The notes under the pieces: model-generated
The model's input: only the letters and a program-made list of their open reading frames with translations
Told to the model about the DNA's origin: nothing
The model's database searches: none
In this document: positions 13,863-21,354 of the stretch, one piece after another
Layout: every line of letters begins with the position of its first letter
Position numbering within the stretch: the stretch's first letter is position 1
Position numbers and translations under genes: made by a program
Virus record (IMG/VR): IMGVR_UViG_3300025127_000113
Coordinates: 1 to 36,082 of that record
DNA length: 36,082 nucleotides
Direction: 5' to 3' (one strand)
Source of the DNA: a virus

Positions 13863-14642
13863 ATGTCACAGACCTATAATATCTACATAGGATTTGATCC
13901 TAAAGAAGAAGCTGCATACGAGGTTCTTAAATGGAATCTAGAACGTATTGCTAAAAATCCTTTGAATATTTTTCCACTTAAAAAAAATATTCTAGAGAAA
14001 ATAGGTCTGTATACTAGAGAATATACAGAAGAGAATGGACAAAAGATTGATAAGATCGATGGTAAACCATTCTCTTCTGACTTCTCATTTACACGTTTTT
14101 TAGTTCCTGCCTTAACTATGTATAAAGGATGGGCTTTGTATATGGATTGTGACATGTATCCAAGGAGTGATATCTGTGAATTGTTTGAAGAATATAATGA
14201 TCCTTTCCATGCTTTATATTGCGTTAAGCATGAGTACGCACCTAAAGATAATACGAAGATGGACAATCAGAAACAAGAATCGTATTATCGAAAGAACTGG
14301 TCAAGTCTCATGCTGTTCAATTGTGAGCATCCTCAAAATCAAATGCTTACTCCGCATGTAGTAAACACTCAAACAGGACAATACCTACACAAGTTTGGAT
14401 GGTTGCCTGATAAGCCAGCAGATATTGGAGGTATTAATGAAGAATGGAACTGGCTTGATGGTCATTCTCCTGAAGAATTAGAAGCAAAGAATGTTCACTT
14501 TACAACGGGTGGTCCTTGGTTTTATAATTGGAAATGTAAACGTGAAATAGATGGCAAGTATGCAGCAGAGTGGAACAACGATGCTGTATATATGCAAACA
14601 ATTGGTGTGCTTAAAAATGAAGTACACAAGTATTTTTTATAA
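13863..14642 (+). CDS. GT8-like glycosyltransferase
   Basis: The 259-residue protein looks like a GT-A-fold, GT8-type sugar transferase. It begins with a beta strand and IYIGFDPKEEAAYEVLKWN, typical of these enzymes, and has the metal-nucleotide DxD motif in ALYMDCDMYP (Asp95, Asp97). Later come SLMLFNCEHP, IGGINEEWNWLDG, VHFTTGGPWF and W-K-C-K, fitting the acceptor side. No signal peptide or membrane helix is seen, so it acts in the cytoplasm on nucleotide-sugar donors. It lies 2 bases after hsp20 and 15 before the large fusion gene, forming a surface-glycan or DNA-glycosylation cassette. Donor and acceptor are unknown. Confidence 0.8.
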   Translation: MSQTYNIYIGFDPKEEAAYEVLKWNLERIAKNPLNIFPLKKNILEKIGLYTREYTEENGQKIDKIDGKPFSSDFSFTRFLVPALTMYKGWALYMDCDMYPRSDICELFEEYNDPFHALYCVKHEYAPKDNTKMDNQKQESYYRKNWSSLMLFNCEHPQNQMLTPHVVNTQTGQYLHKFGWLPDKPADIGGINEEWNWLDGHSPEELEAKNVHFTTGGPWFYNWKCKREIDGKYAAEWNNDAVYMQTIGVLKNEVHKYFL

Positions 14643-14657
14643 GGAATAATAATAATA

Positions 14658-17078
14658 ATGACCAACATTAATTTTGTAACATCTTTCAATGAAAGTCTAT
14701 TTGTTGATACTTCATATAAGTTTTTAGAATCTGTCATTGATAAATGGGAACCTAAGATTAACCTTACATGCTATACTCATGATCTTGATCTTAGTAATTA
14801 TGTAACTCCTAATGTAAAGAATATTACATTTAAATCGTTACATGATGTAGATACATATGATACATTTCAAAAAACATTTGCTAAACATAATGGCACTGAA
14901 GGTCAGACAGTAGATTATAATTGGAAGATTGATGCGTTACGTTGGTCACATAAAGTATTTGCATTAACTCAATCTGCATTCAATCTAGTAGCTAATCATA
15001 AATCTCCTGGTTGGCTTATCTGGATTGATGCAGATTCTTATACGCTAAAACGCATGACAACTAAAGATGTATTAGCTCTTCTTCCTGAAGGTGCTGATGT
15101 AGTTTGTCTTGAACGATCTGATCAAGAGTATCATGAAGGTGCTTTCATGGCGTTTAATTTAAATAGCCAAGCTACTCAAGATTTGTTGGGAGATTTACGT
15201 GGTGCCTATATATCAGGAGAGGTATTTAACTATAGAGAATGGCATGATACTTTTATATTTACTCGACTTCTTACTTTGTATAAAGCTCACGGTTTAAAAG
15301 TTCTTAATCTAGGAATGAACGCAGATACAAAAAATTATACTGCATTTGAACAGTCTCCTCTTGCACCTATGTTCCTTCACTTTAATGGTGCAGATGCCTC
15401 TTCATTAAAAAATATTCGCGATGAAAAAGGTGAACGATTTATTTCTTTGTCAGATGATACATCATATGATATTCTACCTAGCCGTTATACATTATTGTCT
15501 GATGTAATGAAACATTATAAACCAGAAAAAACAATCTTAGAGACAGGAACTTGGAATGGTGGTCGAGCTATTCAAATGGCTATGACTATGTTTGAACATA
15601 CAGATACTGTTCATTATATTGGTTATGATTTGTTTGAAGATGCTACTCCTGAAACAGATGAAGAAGAGTTTAATGTTAAAGCTCATAATAAAATGAACGC
15701 AGTTGAAAAAAGATTTACAGACTTTGCTAACATTATGCTAAAGCGTAAGTCTAAATATTTTACCTTTGAATTAATTAAAGGTAATACACGACAGACTATG
15801 ACAAAACAAGATGCCGACTTTGTATTGTTGGGTAGTGGTAATAGTATACAAACTGTACAGAATGAATATGAACATGTTAAACATAACAAGATAATTGTGC
15901 TAGATAATTATTATATGCAAGATAGTTCAGAGCGAAATGTTATTGATAAGTACAAAGGTGTGAACGAAGTCTTTGAAAATATTAAAGAGTCTAAAGTAAA
16001 ACAAGATCAAAAGACAGATGATGGTTGGACATCGTTTGATAAAGAAGACACAGGTATTAGAAAACTTATTCTACCATCATCAGATGATGTAAGAGGTGGA
16101 GGTATTGCACACATTTGTTTAGTGTTAAATGATCCTAGTTTACCTGAAGTACCTAAAAAATTTAAACAAGTACCTATCATAGTTAATCCTAGAGATTGCG
16201 TATCTAAAGATTATATTCGTGATAATATTAAAGCTAATCTTAAAATGATTGAACCTAATAGGTTTATGCACCGTATTAGTCCACATAATAAAACAGCTTT
16301 AATTGTTTCTGGCGGTCCTTATTTAAATATTAAAGAACTTAAAGATACAATTAAATCTATTCCAGGGTGTAAAGTAGTATGCGTTAAACACAGTTATAAT
16401 AAACTAATTACAAATGGTATTAAACCGTGGGCTTGTGTCGTACTTGATCCTCGTCCTATTACAGGTGTAAGCACTCATGGTATTGTGCGAAAAGAATTAT
16501 TTAAAGAGGTTGATCCTGATACAAAATTTTTTATAGCATCTATGACAGACCCTTCTGTAACAGAATATCTAATGTCTAAAAGTGCAGATATCTATGGATG
16601 GCACGCTTTTACAGAGTCTCTACGTGATGAAGATGAACGAGGTGTACAGATTGTTAATAATCAAGTTCATCTTGTAAGTGAATTAGGTATACCTCAAGGG
16701 TCTACATTAATTACAGGTGGTACTTGTGCAGCAATGAGATCTATTGGTATCATGAATACAATGGGCTTTAGGGAGATGCATCTATTTGGCTTTGATTGTT
16801 CTATGGAAGAGCCTACTGAAGAACAAATGAAAGAGACTACAGGTGCTGAAGATGAAGACCCTAAACCTAAGTATATGAAAGTCACAGTAAATGATATAGA
16901 CTTTTGGACTACAGGTGAACTTCTAGCTATGGCACAAGATTGTGAGCGTAGTTTCAGGGATGAAAACTCTTCAATTAATTTTACTTTTCACGGTGAAGGA
17001 ACAATGGTAGCAGAACTATGGAAGATTATTGATTCGGAACGACCTACTCCTAAGTTTGAGGAGGTGTTCGATGACTAA
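14658..17078 (+). CDS. Three-domain glycosyltransferase / methyltransferase-like / DUF115 fusion
   Basis: The 806-residue protein appears to join three modules. Residues 1-265 resemble a GT-A glycosyltransferase, with WLIWIDADSYTLKR containing Asp124-x-Asp126 and EWHDTFIFTRLL. Residues 270-465 resemble a SAM-type Rossmann fold, with the glycine loop TILETGTWNGGRAIQMAM at 292-309 and IGYDLFED. Residues 500-795 fit DUF115, related to MptE and to Maf flagellin-glycosylation proteins: ALIVSGGPYLNIKELKDTI at 547-565, VKHSYNKLITNGIKPWACVV, LDPRP and GGTCAAMRSIGIMN at 687-700. The whole is cytoplasmic. AAGGAA precedes the ATG, and the stop overlaps the next methyltransferase by 8 bases. Modifying host or phage glycans is the likely role; the middle domain may be inactive. 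Confidence 0.7.
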   Translation: MTNINFVTSFNESLFVDTSYKFLESVIDKWEPKINLTCYTHDLDLSNYVTPNVKNITFKSLHDVDTYDTFQKTFAKHNGTEGQTVDYNWKIDALRWSHKVFALTQSAFNLVANHKSPGWLIWIDADSYTLKRMTTKDVLALLPEGADVVCLERSDQEYHEGAFMAFNLNSQATQDLLGDLRGAYISGEVFNYREWHDTFIFTRLLTLYKAHGLKVLNLGMNADTKNYTAFEQSPLAPMFLHFNGADASSLKNIRDEKGERFISLSDDTSYDILPSRYTLLSDVMKHYKPEKTILETGTWNGGRAIQMAMTMFEHTDTVHYIGYDLFEDATPETDEEEFNVKAHNKMNAVEKRFTDFANIMLKRKSKYFTFELIKGNTRQTMTKQDADFVLLGSGNSIQTVQNEYEHVKHNKIIVLDNYYMQDSSERNVIDKYKGVNEVFENIKESKVKQDQKTDDGWTSFDKEDTGIRKLILPSSDDVRGGGIAHICLVLNDPSLPEVPKKFKQVPIIVNPRDCVSKDYIRDNIKANLKMIEPNRFMHRISPHNKTALIVSGGPYLNIKELKDTIKSIPGCKVVCVKHSYNKLITNGIKPWACVVLDPRPITGVSTHGIVRKELFKEVDPDTKFFIASMTDPSVTEYLMSKSADIYGWHAFTESLRDEDERGVQIVNNQVHLVSELGIPQGSTLITGGTCAAMRSIGIMNTMGFREMHLFGFDCSMEEPTEEQMKETTGAEDEDPKPKYMKVTVNDIDFWTTGELLAMAQDCERSFRDENSSINFTFHGEGTMVAELWKIIDSERPTPKFEEVFDD

Positions 17079-17703
17079 TTTTTCTAGACAAGCTCCCTCT
17101 TCTCGATACAATGAGTTGATTAAAAAGTATGAAACAATTCATGCAAAAGGTAAGGGATATTTTAATGGTAAAAGTTTATTAAAATATATCTCTGTTATTC
17201 AAACAAAACTTATTGTTCATGAATGCAAAACACTTCTTGATTATGGTTGTGGCAAAGGTCTTTTGTATACGGATGAGTGTCACACTGTAATGCCATCATC
17301 TCCTAAAGCTAAACCTATCACTCGACCATTACAAGAACTTTGGAACTTAACCAGTCATACGTGTTACGATCCTGCCTATCCGCAACATGCTACTAAACCT
17401 ACAGGAACCTTTGATGCTGTTATTTGTACAGATGTTCTTGAACATGTGAACGAAGAAGATATGGAATGGGTATTGAATGAAATTTTTTCTTATGCAAACA
17501 AAATGGTTTTCTTAAACGTGGCTTGCTTTAAAGCAGCTAAACATTTTGATGATGGCGAGAATGTACATATTAGTGTATTCAATCCTGAATGGTGGTACAT
17601 TTTGATATCAGATATCATGAAACAATATCCTAATCTTACAACATATTTAACATGTGAGAAGATAGGACATGCGACAGACTATACAATAAGAGGAGGAGAA
17701 TAA
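17071..17703 (+). CDS. Class I SAM-dependent methyltransferase-like protein
   Basis: The 210-residue protein has methyltransferase motif I at 54-63 (TLLDYGCGKG), a probable acidic ribose-binding residue in CYDPAYPQ (Asp100), and a clear motif with FDAVICTDVLEHVNEEDME at 114-132, the form seen in small-molecule and sugar methyltransferases. MVFLNVACFKAAKHF and VHISVFNPEWW follow. The frame is open upstream, but ATG 17071 overlaps the fusion gene by 8 bases and has GGAGG just ahead. It is the last of the three glycan-cassette genes and probably methylates a sugar or another product of that pathway. The specific substrate is unknown. Confidence 0.75.
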   Translation: MTNFSRQAPSSRYNELIKKYETIHAKGKGYFNGKSLLKYISVIQTKLIVHECKTLLDYGCGKGLLYTDECHTVMPSSPKAKPITRPLQELWNLTSHTCYDPAYPQHATKPTGTFDAVICTDVLEHVNEEDMEWVLNEIFSYANKMVFLNVACFKAAKHFDDGENVHISVFNPEWWYILISDIMKQYPNLTTYLTCEKIGHATDYTIRGGE

Positions 17704-17704
17704 A

Positions 17705-18109
17705 ATGATAGGAATTGCAGAGAGTGTTATTGGAGTTGCAGGTAAAGTTCTTGATAAATTTGTAGAGGATAAAGATTTAAAAACTAAACTTAGTGCAGAG
17801 CTTCAATCACAATTAATTAATCTAGATGCTCTTCAAGCACAAACAAATCTAGAGCAAGCTAAACATGATTCTATTTTCGTCGCAGGAGCTAGACCTGCTA
17901 TCATGTGGATATGTGCTTTTGCTTTGGCATGGCAGTATATACTAGCACCTATGGCATCATGGGCATTGGCTATATGGTATCCTGTAGTTACTCTTCCAGA
18001 GCTAGGTACTGAAGAGCTTACAGGGCTTATCATGGCATTACTCGGATTGGGTGCAGCCCGTTCATATGAGAAGGCTAAAGGTGTTGCTAGAAATAGCATG
18101 AAAAGGTAA
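17705..18109 (+). CDS. Holin, 3TM type
   Basis: The 134-residue protein fits the 3-TM phage holin family. An amphipathic N terminus (IGIAESVIGVAGKVLDKFVE) is followed by a charged helix. Then comes ARPAIMWICAFALAWQYILA (about 62-81) continuing into a second hydrophobic stretch to about 98, and a last helix LTGLIMALLGLGAARSYEK at 105-123. The R-P-x-x-M/W pattern before the first helix and the G-x-x-RS-x-EK end are typical. It would form the inner-membrane lesion that times lysis. AGGAGGAGAA precedes the ATG. The stop overlaps the next small lipoprotein by one base, forming a short lysis cassette away from the M15 peptidase. Confidence 0.85.
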   Translation: MIGIAESVIGVAGKVLDKFVEDKDLKTKLSAELQSQLINLDALQAQTNLEQAKHDSIFVAGARPAIMWICAFALAWQYILAPMASWALAIWYPVVTLPELGTEELTGLIMALLGLGAARSYEKAKGVARNSMKR

Positions 18110-18252
18110 TGAAGATTTTATTATTAGGGGCTATGTGTTTGTCTTTAAATGGATGTATACATCTAGCAGTTTTTTCTATCATAAAAGAAACCGCTACATG
18201 GTCATACTATGATAAGAAATTTAAAGAACTTGAAGAAAAACAAAAGCCATAA
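18109..18252 (+). CDS. Small lipoprotein, possible outer-membrane spanin subunit
   Basis: A 47-residue frame starts by TAATG overlap with the holin. It begins MKILLLGAMCLSLNGC: a basic start, a hydrophobic core and a lipobox (LNGC, Cys16). Maturation would leave a 32-residue peptide, lipid-anchored at Cys16, with an aromatic stretch and a charged helix (KKFKELEEKQKP). Small lipoproteins next to holins often serve as Rz1-like outer-membrane spanin subunits that fuse the membranes in the final lysis step. It lacks the Pro-rich body of classical Rz1. The lipoprotein call is well supported; the spanin role is inference from size and position. Confidence 0.6.
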   Translation: MKILLLGAMCLSLNGCIHLAVFSIIKETATWSYYDKKFKELEEKQKP

Positions 18253-18268
18253 TTATTTATTTAGATGT

Positions 18269-18352
18269 ATGATTATATTACTAGTGTCTTATTTTATCTA
18301 TGTAGTAGGATCAGCAATAATTAATACAGTATGTGGAGGATGTTTAGTATGA
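18269..18352 (+). CDS. Possible 27-residue membrane peptide
   Basis: A 27-codon frame encodes one hydrophobic segment (MIILLVSYFIYVVGSAII) ending NTVCGGCLV. It overlaps the next start as ATGA, but there is no good ribosome-binding site. It fills most of the 96-base gap between the lipoprotein and the cupin gene. It could be a tiny membrane protein of the lysis cassette or merely a leader. Confidence 0.35.
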   Translation: MIILLVSYFIYVVGSAIINTVCGGCLV

Positions 18353-18795
18353 TAGAGGGCAAGGTATGGGGTACTACACAAAATATTTTTTCAAATAACT
18401 CTTTTGAGTTTCACCGCATAGAATTTAAAAAGGATAGTGAGTGTAGTAAACATAAACATCTATATAAATGGAACGGATTTTTTGTAGAGCGTGGTAGGCT
18501 CTTAATAAGAGTGTGGAAAAATTCTTATGATCTAATTGATCAAACTATTTTAAAGGCTGGAGAGTTTACAAAGGTAAAGCCTGGAGAGTATCATCAATTT
18601 AAAGGACTTGACGATGGTGTAGCATTTGAGATATACTGGGCTGAGTTTAACCATGAAGATATTGAAAGGGAAAGTGTTGGAAAAGGACCAAGAGGATACA
18701 TTGAAGAAGACGACACCGCTCCACACGAAGGATTGGTATATCAAGTGGGCAGCTTCCCTGATTCTATTAGTTGGAATGCTGCTGACAAGCAATAA
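18349..18795 (+). CDS. Cupin-fold protein
   Basis: The 148-residue protein has a single cupin (double-stranded beta-helix) pattern: FEFHRIEFKKDSECSKHKHL with metal-type His residues, YKWNGFFVERGRLLIRVWKN, LKAGEFTKVKPGEYHQFKGL with the second-motif P-G-x-x-H, and VAFEIYWAEF. This resembles the cupin domains of sugar-phosphate isomerases (mannose-6-phosphate isomerase type II) and other sugar enzymes, so a link with the glycan cassette upstream is plausible. ATG 18349 lies after GGAGG at 18335-18339 and is preferred over 18331. Its 3' end overlaps the next gene by about 95 bases, unusually long for this genome. The substrate is unknown. Confidence 0.7.
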   Translation: MIEGKVWGTTQNIFSNNSFEFHRIEFKKDSECSKHKHLYKWNGFFVERGRLLIRVWKNSYDLIDQTILKAGEFTKVKPGEYHQFKGLDDGVAFEIYWAEFNHEDIERESVGKGPRGYIEEDDTAPHEGLVYQVGSFPDSISWNAADKQ

Positions 18796-18952
18796 TATTT
18801 TTCCTTATAATCTTTTTGTACATATTATAGGATTAACAGGATGGTTGATTGTAGCATTAATGTGGAATGATCGAGCTTTGATTATTATTAATGCTGTATC
18901 AATTGCTATCTTAGCTAATGGATTATTAAATTATTATGTCGTTAAACAGTAA
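18701..18952 (+). CDS. Small membrane protein, DUF6552-like
   Basis: The product has a soluble start (KKTTPLHTKDWYIKW) followed by three closely spaced membrane segments: AASLILLVGMLLTSN, LFVHIIGLTGWLIVALMW and ALIIINAVSIAILANGLL. The pattern IKWAAS...GWLIVALMWNDRALIIINAV matches small DUF6552-type membrane proteins found in aquatic phages, of unknown role. The frame is open upstream. I choose TTG 18701 because AGAGGA at 18691-18696 is well placed; ATG 18653 is the main alternative (99 aa) and lacks a site. Either way it overlaps the cupin gene by 95-143 bases and TerS by 17. An inner-membrane location is expected. Confidence 0.6.
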   Translation: MKKTTPLHTKDWYIKWAASLILLVGMLLTSNNIFPYNLFVHIIGLTGWLIVALMWNDRALIIINAVSIAILANGLLNYYVVKQ

Positions 18953-19343
18953 ACAAGAAAAATTTGCACAGTCCTATGTGTTACATCGTAACGCAACGGA
19001 TGCAGCAAAAGCAGCAGGGTATTCTGAGAAGTCTGCAAATAATCAAGGGTACAGATTGTTGCAGATAGATGAAGTCGTAGCCAGAATTGAGGAACTGGAA
19101 AACGAACTTGTTACAGATATTGATGTTGTTGATGAACTAGAATCTCAGTATACCTTTGCTGCTACTCATGGACATACAAACAGTGCTATCAAAGCACTTG
19201 AATTATTATCTAGAGTACGAGGAGCTAAGTCCGATAGGACAGCACACTTATCTACAGAAACTATTGAGCAAGAGATTATTAATTACATGCAAGCTTTAGG
19301 TAAAGATAAGATAGATGAGCTAGTTAAGAAGTGTAAATTCTAA
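18936..19343 (+). CDS. terS: Terminase small subunit
   Basis: The 135-residue protein matches the Terminase_2-type small subunit that recognises phage DNA for packaging. The N terminus has the family pattern LNSKQEKFAQSYVLHRNATD followed by AAKAAGYSEKSANNQGYRLL, a helix-turn-helix DNA-binding unit, then IEELENEL and a helical oligomerisation region. The start lies 17 bases inside the preceding membrane protein gene. No large terminase follows: the gene is the last on the + strand and runs head-on into the late operon, with which it shares 4 bases at the stop codons. The large subunit must therefore be encoded elsewhere, probably beyond the right edge. Confidence 0.8.
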   Translation: MSLNSKQEKFAQSYVLHRNATDAAKAAGYSEKSANNQGYRLLQIDEVVARIEELENELVTDIDVVDELESQYTFAATHGHTNSAIKALELLSRVRGAKSDRTAHLSTETIEQEIINYMQALGKDKIDELVKKCKF

Positions 19344-20974
19344 GCAGCAATCTGTTTAAATTTTCTATTGTACTCATCTTTCATACTACCTTCATAAGCA
19401 TTATTATTTCCTAGTTTGTAATCTTCGCCTAACCATTCCCCTCTAACTGCTCTACCTCTGAGAGTTCTTATATTATTTGCTGTATATGTGTAGTTATCTT
19501 TGGTTTCAAGATTGTATACTACCTGGTTCTTTAATTTACCTTGAGCAGGTTCTACTCTTGTTACTTCAATTAGTTCACCATCAGCACCTAATATAGTATC
19601 TCCTACATTTAACCATTGAACAACGGCAGCAGTACCATCTCCTTTAATTATCCATTCAGTTGCAGAAACCATTGAGTCATTTAAGTGCCAAATAACTGAT
19701 GAGATATCTACAAGTAGAGATATAATTGGTTTAGCTTCTAAAGGAGTGTTCCATCTCCTAGTAGCTTGATCCTCTGGATAAGACATAATCATATCACCAA
19801 CTTTTAAATCTTCAATATTCTGATATGTATTATCTGCCATTAATATTTGAGTTCCTGCTATCCAACATGCAGACCCTGCTGAACTTCCAAAACCACCGCT
19901 TGATCCTCGTGATCTAGATGAACCTCTACGACTTCTAGATTGAGAGGCTCGTTCTCTGGCTGTAAAGCTTGGGCTATCACTTGTATCATCTGCACCTGTT
20001 CGACCACCAATACCTCCAAATCCAGCACCTATATCAGAACCTCTTCCACCACCAGAAGAACTTCCACCTGCAAGAGCTTTTTCAAATGCATCTAAGTCTG
20101 CTTTAGTAATTGGCTCCATATCAAAATTTAATGTATCAAAAGCAGGGTCTACAGTAGTGTCTCCAAAGAAAAAGCTAGATTCAGTGCCGCTGATACCTAA
20201 TCCTACATCTGGATCACTAAATCTATCACTATCATCATCATCATCAAAGAAATCTCTTGCTAAATTAGCAATAAAAATAAGTGGCACTAATGGAGGTGCA
20301 ACTAGTGCAGCTATGCCTGTTGCTACATCAAATCCATAATCTGCTGCATCAGATTCTCGACCTGTTATTTTATCAGTTAAAAACCTTCCTATGCCAGGGA
20401 CAGCAGCACCTAGAAATTTATTTCCAGCTTGAATAGCAGCTTGGTTAAGTGTGCTATTAACAACCTTTGAAATCAATGTATTTTTTATATTTCTCTTTTT
20501 ACCGAAAGCTGTAAATGTTCCTTCACCAAAGTCTACACCAAATGCATCTCGACTAGTTGCTTCAGATATTTTATCTCCTATTTTATTTAAAAGTCCTGTG
20601 TCTCCTCTTTCGCCAATATATCTAGGTGCAAATGGTCCTACAATACTGTCAGTAGTTGTTGCAGGTGCTTCTACTGTGTCAGCAGTAGGAGTAGAAGGAG
20701 GACGAGGAGGAGGAGAAAGTTGCCGTCTTCCACCTGAAGAACGTATTCCAGGAGCTAATTCATCAGGCGCTCTTAGTGATCCTATACCAGTATTTTGTTG
20801 TGGTATTTGTCCTGCTTCAATCTTTTGTCGTGCTATTTCTAACCGAGGAAGACCAGCAAGCTGACCAAAAATATTTAACTCTTGATTATCATCAGTTCCA
20901 ACAGATTGCCCTTCCTGTCTACGAACGGGAACAAAGCTGGCTAAACCAGTATTATCTATTGGAACTGTAAACAT
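19340..20974 (-). CDS. Virion-type protein with C-terminal Hint domain
   Basis: The 544-residue protein is the last gene of the - strand operon. Residues 1-110 are Pro/Gly/Ser-rich. 140-240 contain a Gly/Ala-rich segment with a hydrophobic run (GIAALVAPPLVPLIFIANLA, 220-239), followed by an acidic Asp run. 300-369 are a Gly/Ser/Arg low-complexity linker. From Cys370 a Hint (intein/hedgehog-like) autoprocessing domain begins: CWIAGTQILMADNTYQNIED, LKVGDMIMSY, a block-B-like SATEWIIKGDG, WLNVGDTI and VYNLETKDNYTYTANNIRTL to about 505. The usual TxxH His appears replaced by Glu, and the terminal His-Asn is missing. The N part resembles the neighbouring internal-virion proteins. Self-cleavage at Cys370 is possible but unproved. 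Confidence 0.7.
   Translation of the reverse strand: MFTVPIDNTGLASFVPVRRQEGQSVGTDDNQELNIFGQLAGLPRLEIARQKIEAGQIPQQNTGIGSLRAPDELAPGIRSSGGRRQLSPPPRPPSTPTADTVEAPATTTDSIVGPFAPRYIGERGDTGLLNKIGDKISEATSRDAFGVDFGEGTFTAFGKKRNIKNTLISKVVNSTLNQAAIQAGNKFLGAAVPGIGRFLTDKITGRESDAADYGFDVATGIAALVAPPLVPLIFIANLARDFFDDDDDSDRFSDPDVGLGISGTESSFFFGDTTVDPAFDTLNFDMEPITKADLDAFEKALAGGSSSGGGRGSDIGAGFGGIGGRTGADDTSDSPSFTARERASQSRSRRGSSRSRGSSGGFGSSAGSACWIAGTQILMADNTYQNIEDLKVGDMIMSYPEDQATRRWNTPLEAKPIISLLVDISSVIWHLNDSMVSATEWIIKGDGTAAVVQWLNVGDTILGADGELIEVTRVEPAQGKLKNQVVYNLETKDNYTYTANNIRTLRGRAVRGEWLGEDYKLGNNNAYEGSMKDEYNRKFKQIAA
19460..19867 (-). other. Hint (intein/hedgehog-like) domain within the 544-aa protein
   Basis: The domain runs from Cys370 (codon at 19865-19867) to about residue 505. 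Visible intein-like blocks are A (CWIAGTQILM...GDMIMSY), a diverged B (SATEWI), and F (VYNLETKDNYTYTAN). There is no homing endonuclease insert and no His-Asn plus Cys/Ser/Thr at the end, so protein splicing is not expected; N-terminal cleavage is the most that could occur. Confidence 0.7.
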
Positions 20975-21354
20975 TATTTATAACTCCATATCCAAGGGCG
21001 TGGGTGAGTATCAGCAGACATATCATCTAGGTGTATAAACCTACGATCATGCACTCCTCTTTGAGCAACACCTATGCCTGTCATACCATGTTTCATACCT
21101 AGTCGTATAACTTCATATGCAACATCACCAATAGCTGCTACATCTACAGCCCTACCATATACATGAGGTGAATCTTTCACACCTCCTATGGCGCTGTTAT
21201 GAGCAGGGTGACGGTATGCAGAGTTAATGATCATAGGACGATCTAACTCTTCTCTAATCTTAATTAACTTTTCTATAAATGCTTCATTCATATCACACTC
21301 ATCAGTGCCTTGGCATTTCATTTCATCTATAGAAAAATAAGGATTGTCTATCAT
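20974..21354 (-). CDS. M15A-type peptidase (endolysin-like)
   Basis: The 126-residue protein fits peptidase M15A, D-Ala-D-Ala-type zinc peptidases that cut peptidoglycan peptides. The core is complete: INSAYRHPAHNSAIGG at 43-58, SPHVYGRAVDV at 62-72 with ligands His64 and Asp71, and RRFIHLDD at 104-111 with ligand His108. At 126 residues it is a bare catalytic domain with no signal peptide, so it would need a holin to reach the wall. It overlaps the spanin-like gene upstream by 4 bases and the Hint protein downstream by 1. It lies in the late operon on the strand opposite to the holin. It probably acts as endolysin, though a virion-associated role cannot be excluded. Confidence 0.85.
   Translation of the reverse strand: MIDNPYFSIDEMKCQGTDECDMNEAFIEKLIKIREELDRPMIINSAYRHPAHNSAIGGVKDSPHVYGRAVDVAAIGDVAYEVIRLGMKHGMTGIGVAQRGVHDRRFIHLDDMSADTHPRPWIWSYK

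Noticed and set aside
13883-14266. A 127-codon frame on the - strand
   Set aside because: Antisense to the GT8-like gene, whose DxD motif and coupling to neighbours are clear.
14645-14660. AATAATAATAAT run before the fusion gene as a functional repeat
   Set aside because: A short A/T triplet run typical of this A+T-rich spacing; the AAGGAA site just before it explains the region.
20451-20864. A 137-codon frame on the + strand
   Set aside because: It is the antisense of the Pro/Gly/Ser-rich part of the Hint protein gene. It has no ribosome-binding site, no recognisable motif, and would oppose a well-supported gene.
19340-20974. Full splicing intein in the 544-aa protein
   Set aside because: No C-terminal His-Asn followed by Cys/Ser/Thr, no conserved downstream extein, and block B His is not evident; only a Hint-like domain can be supported.
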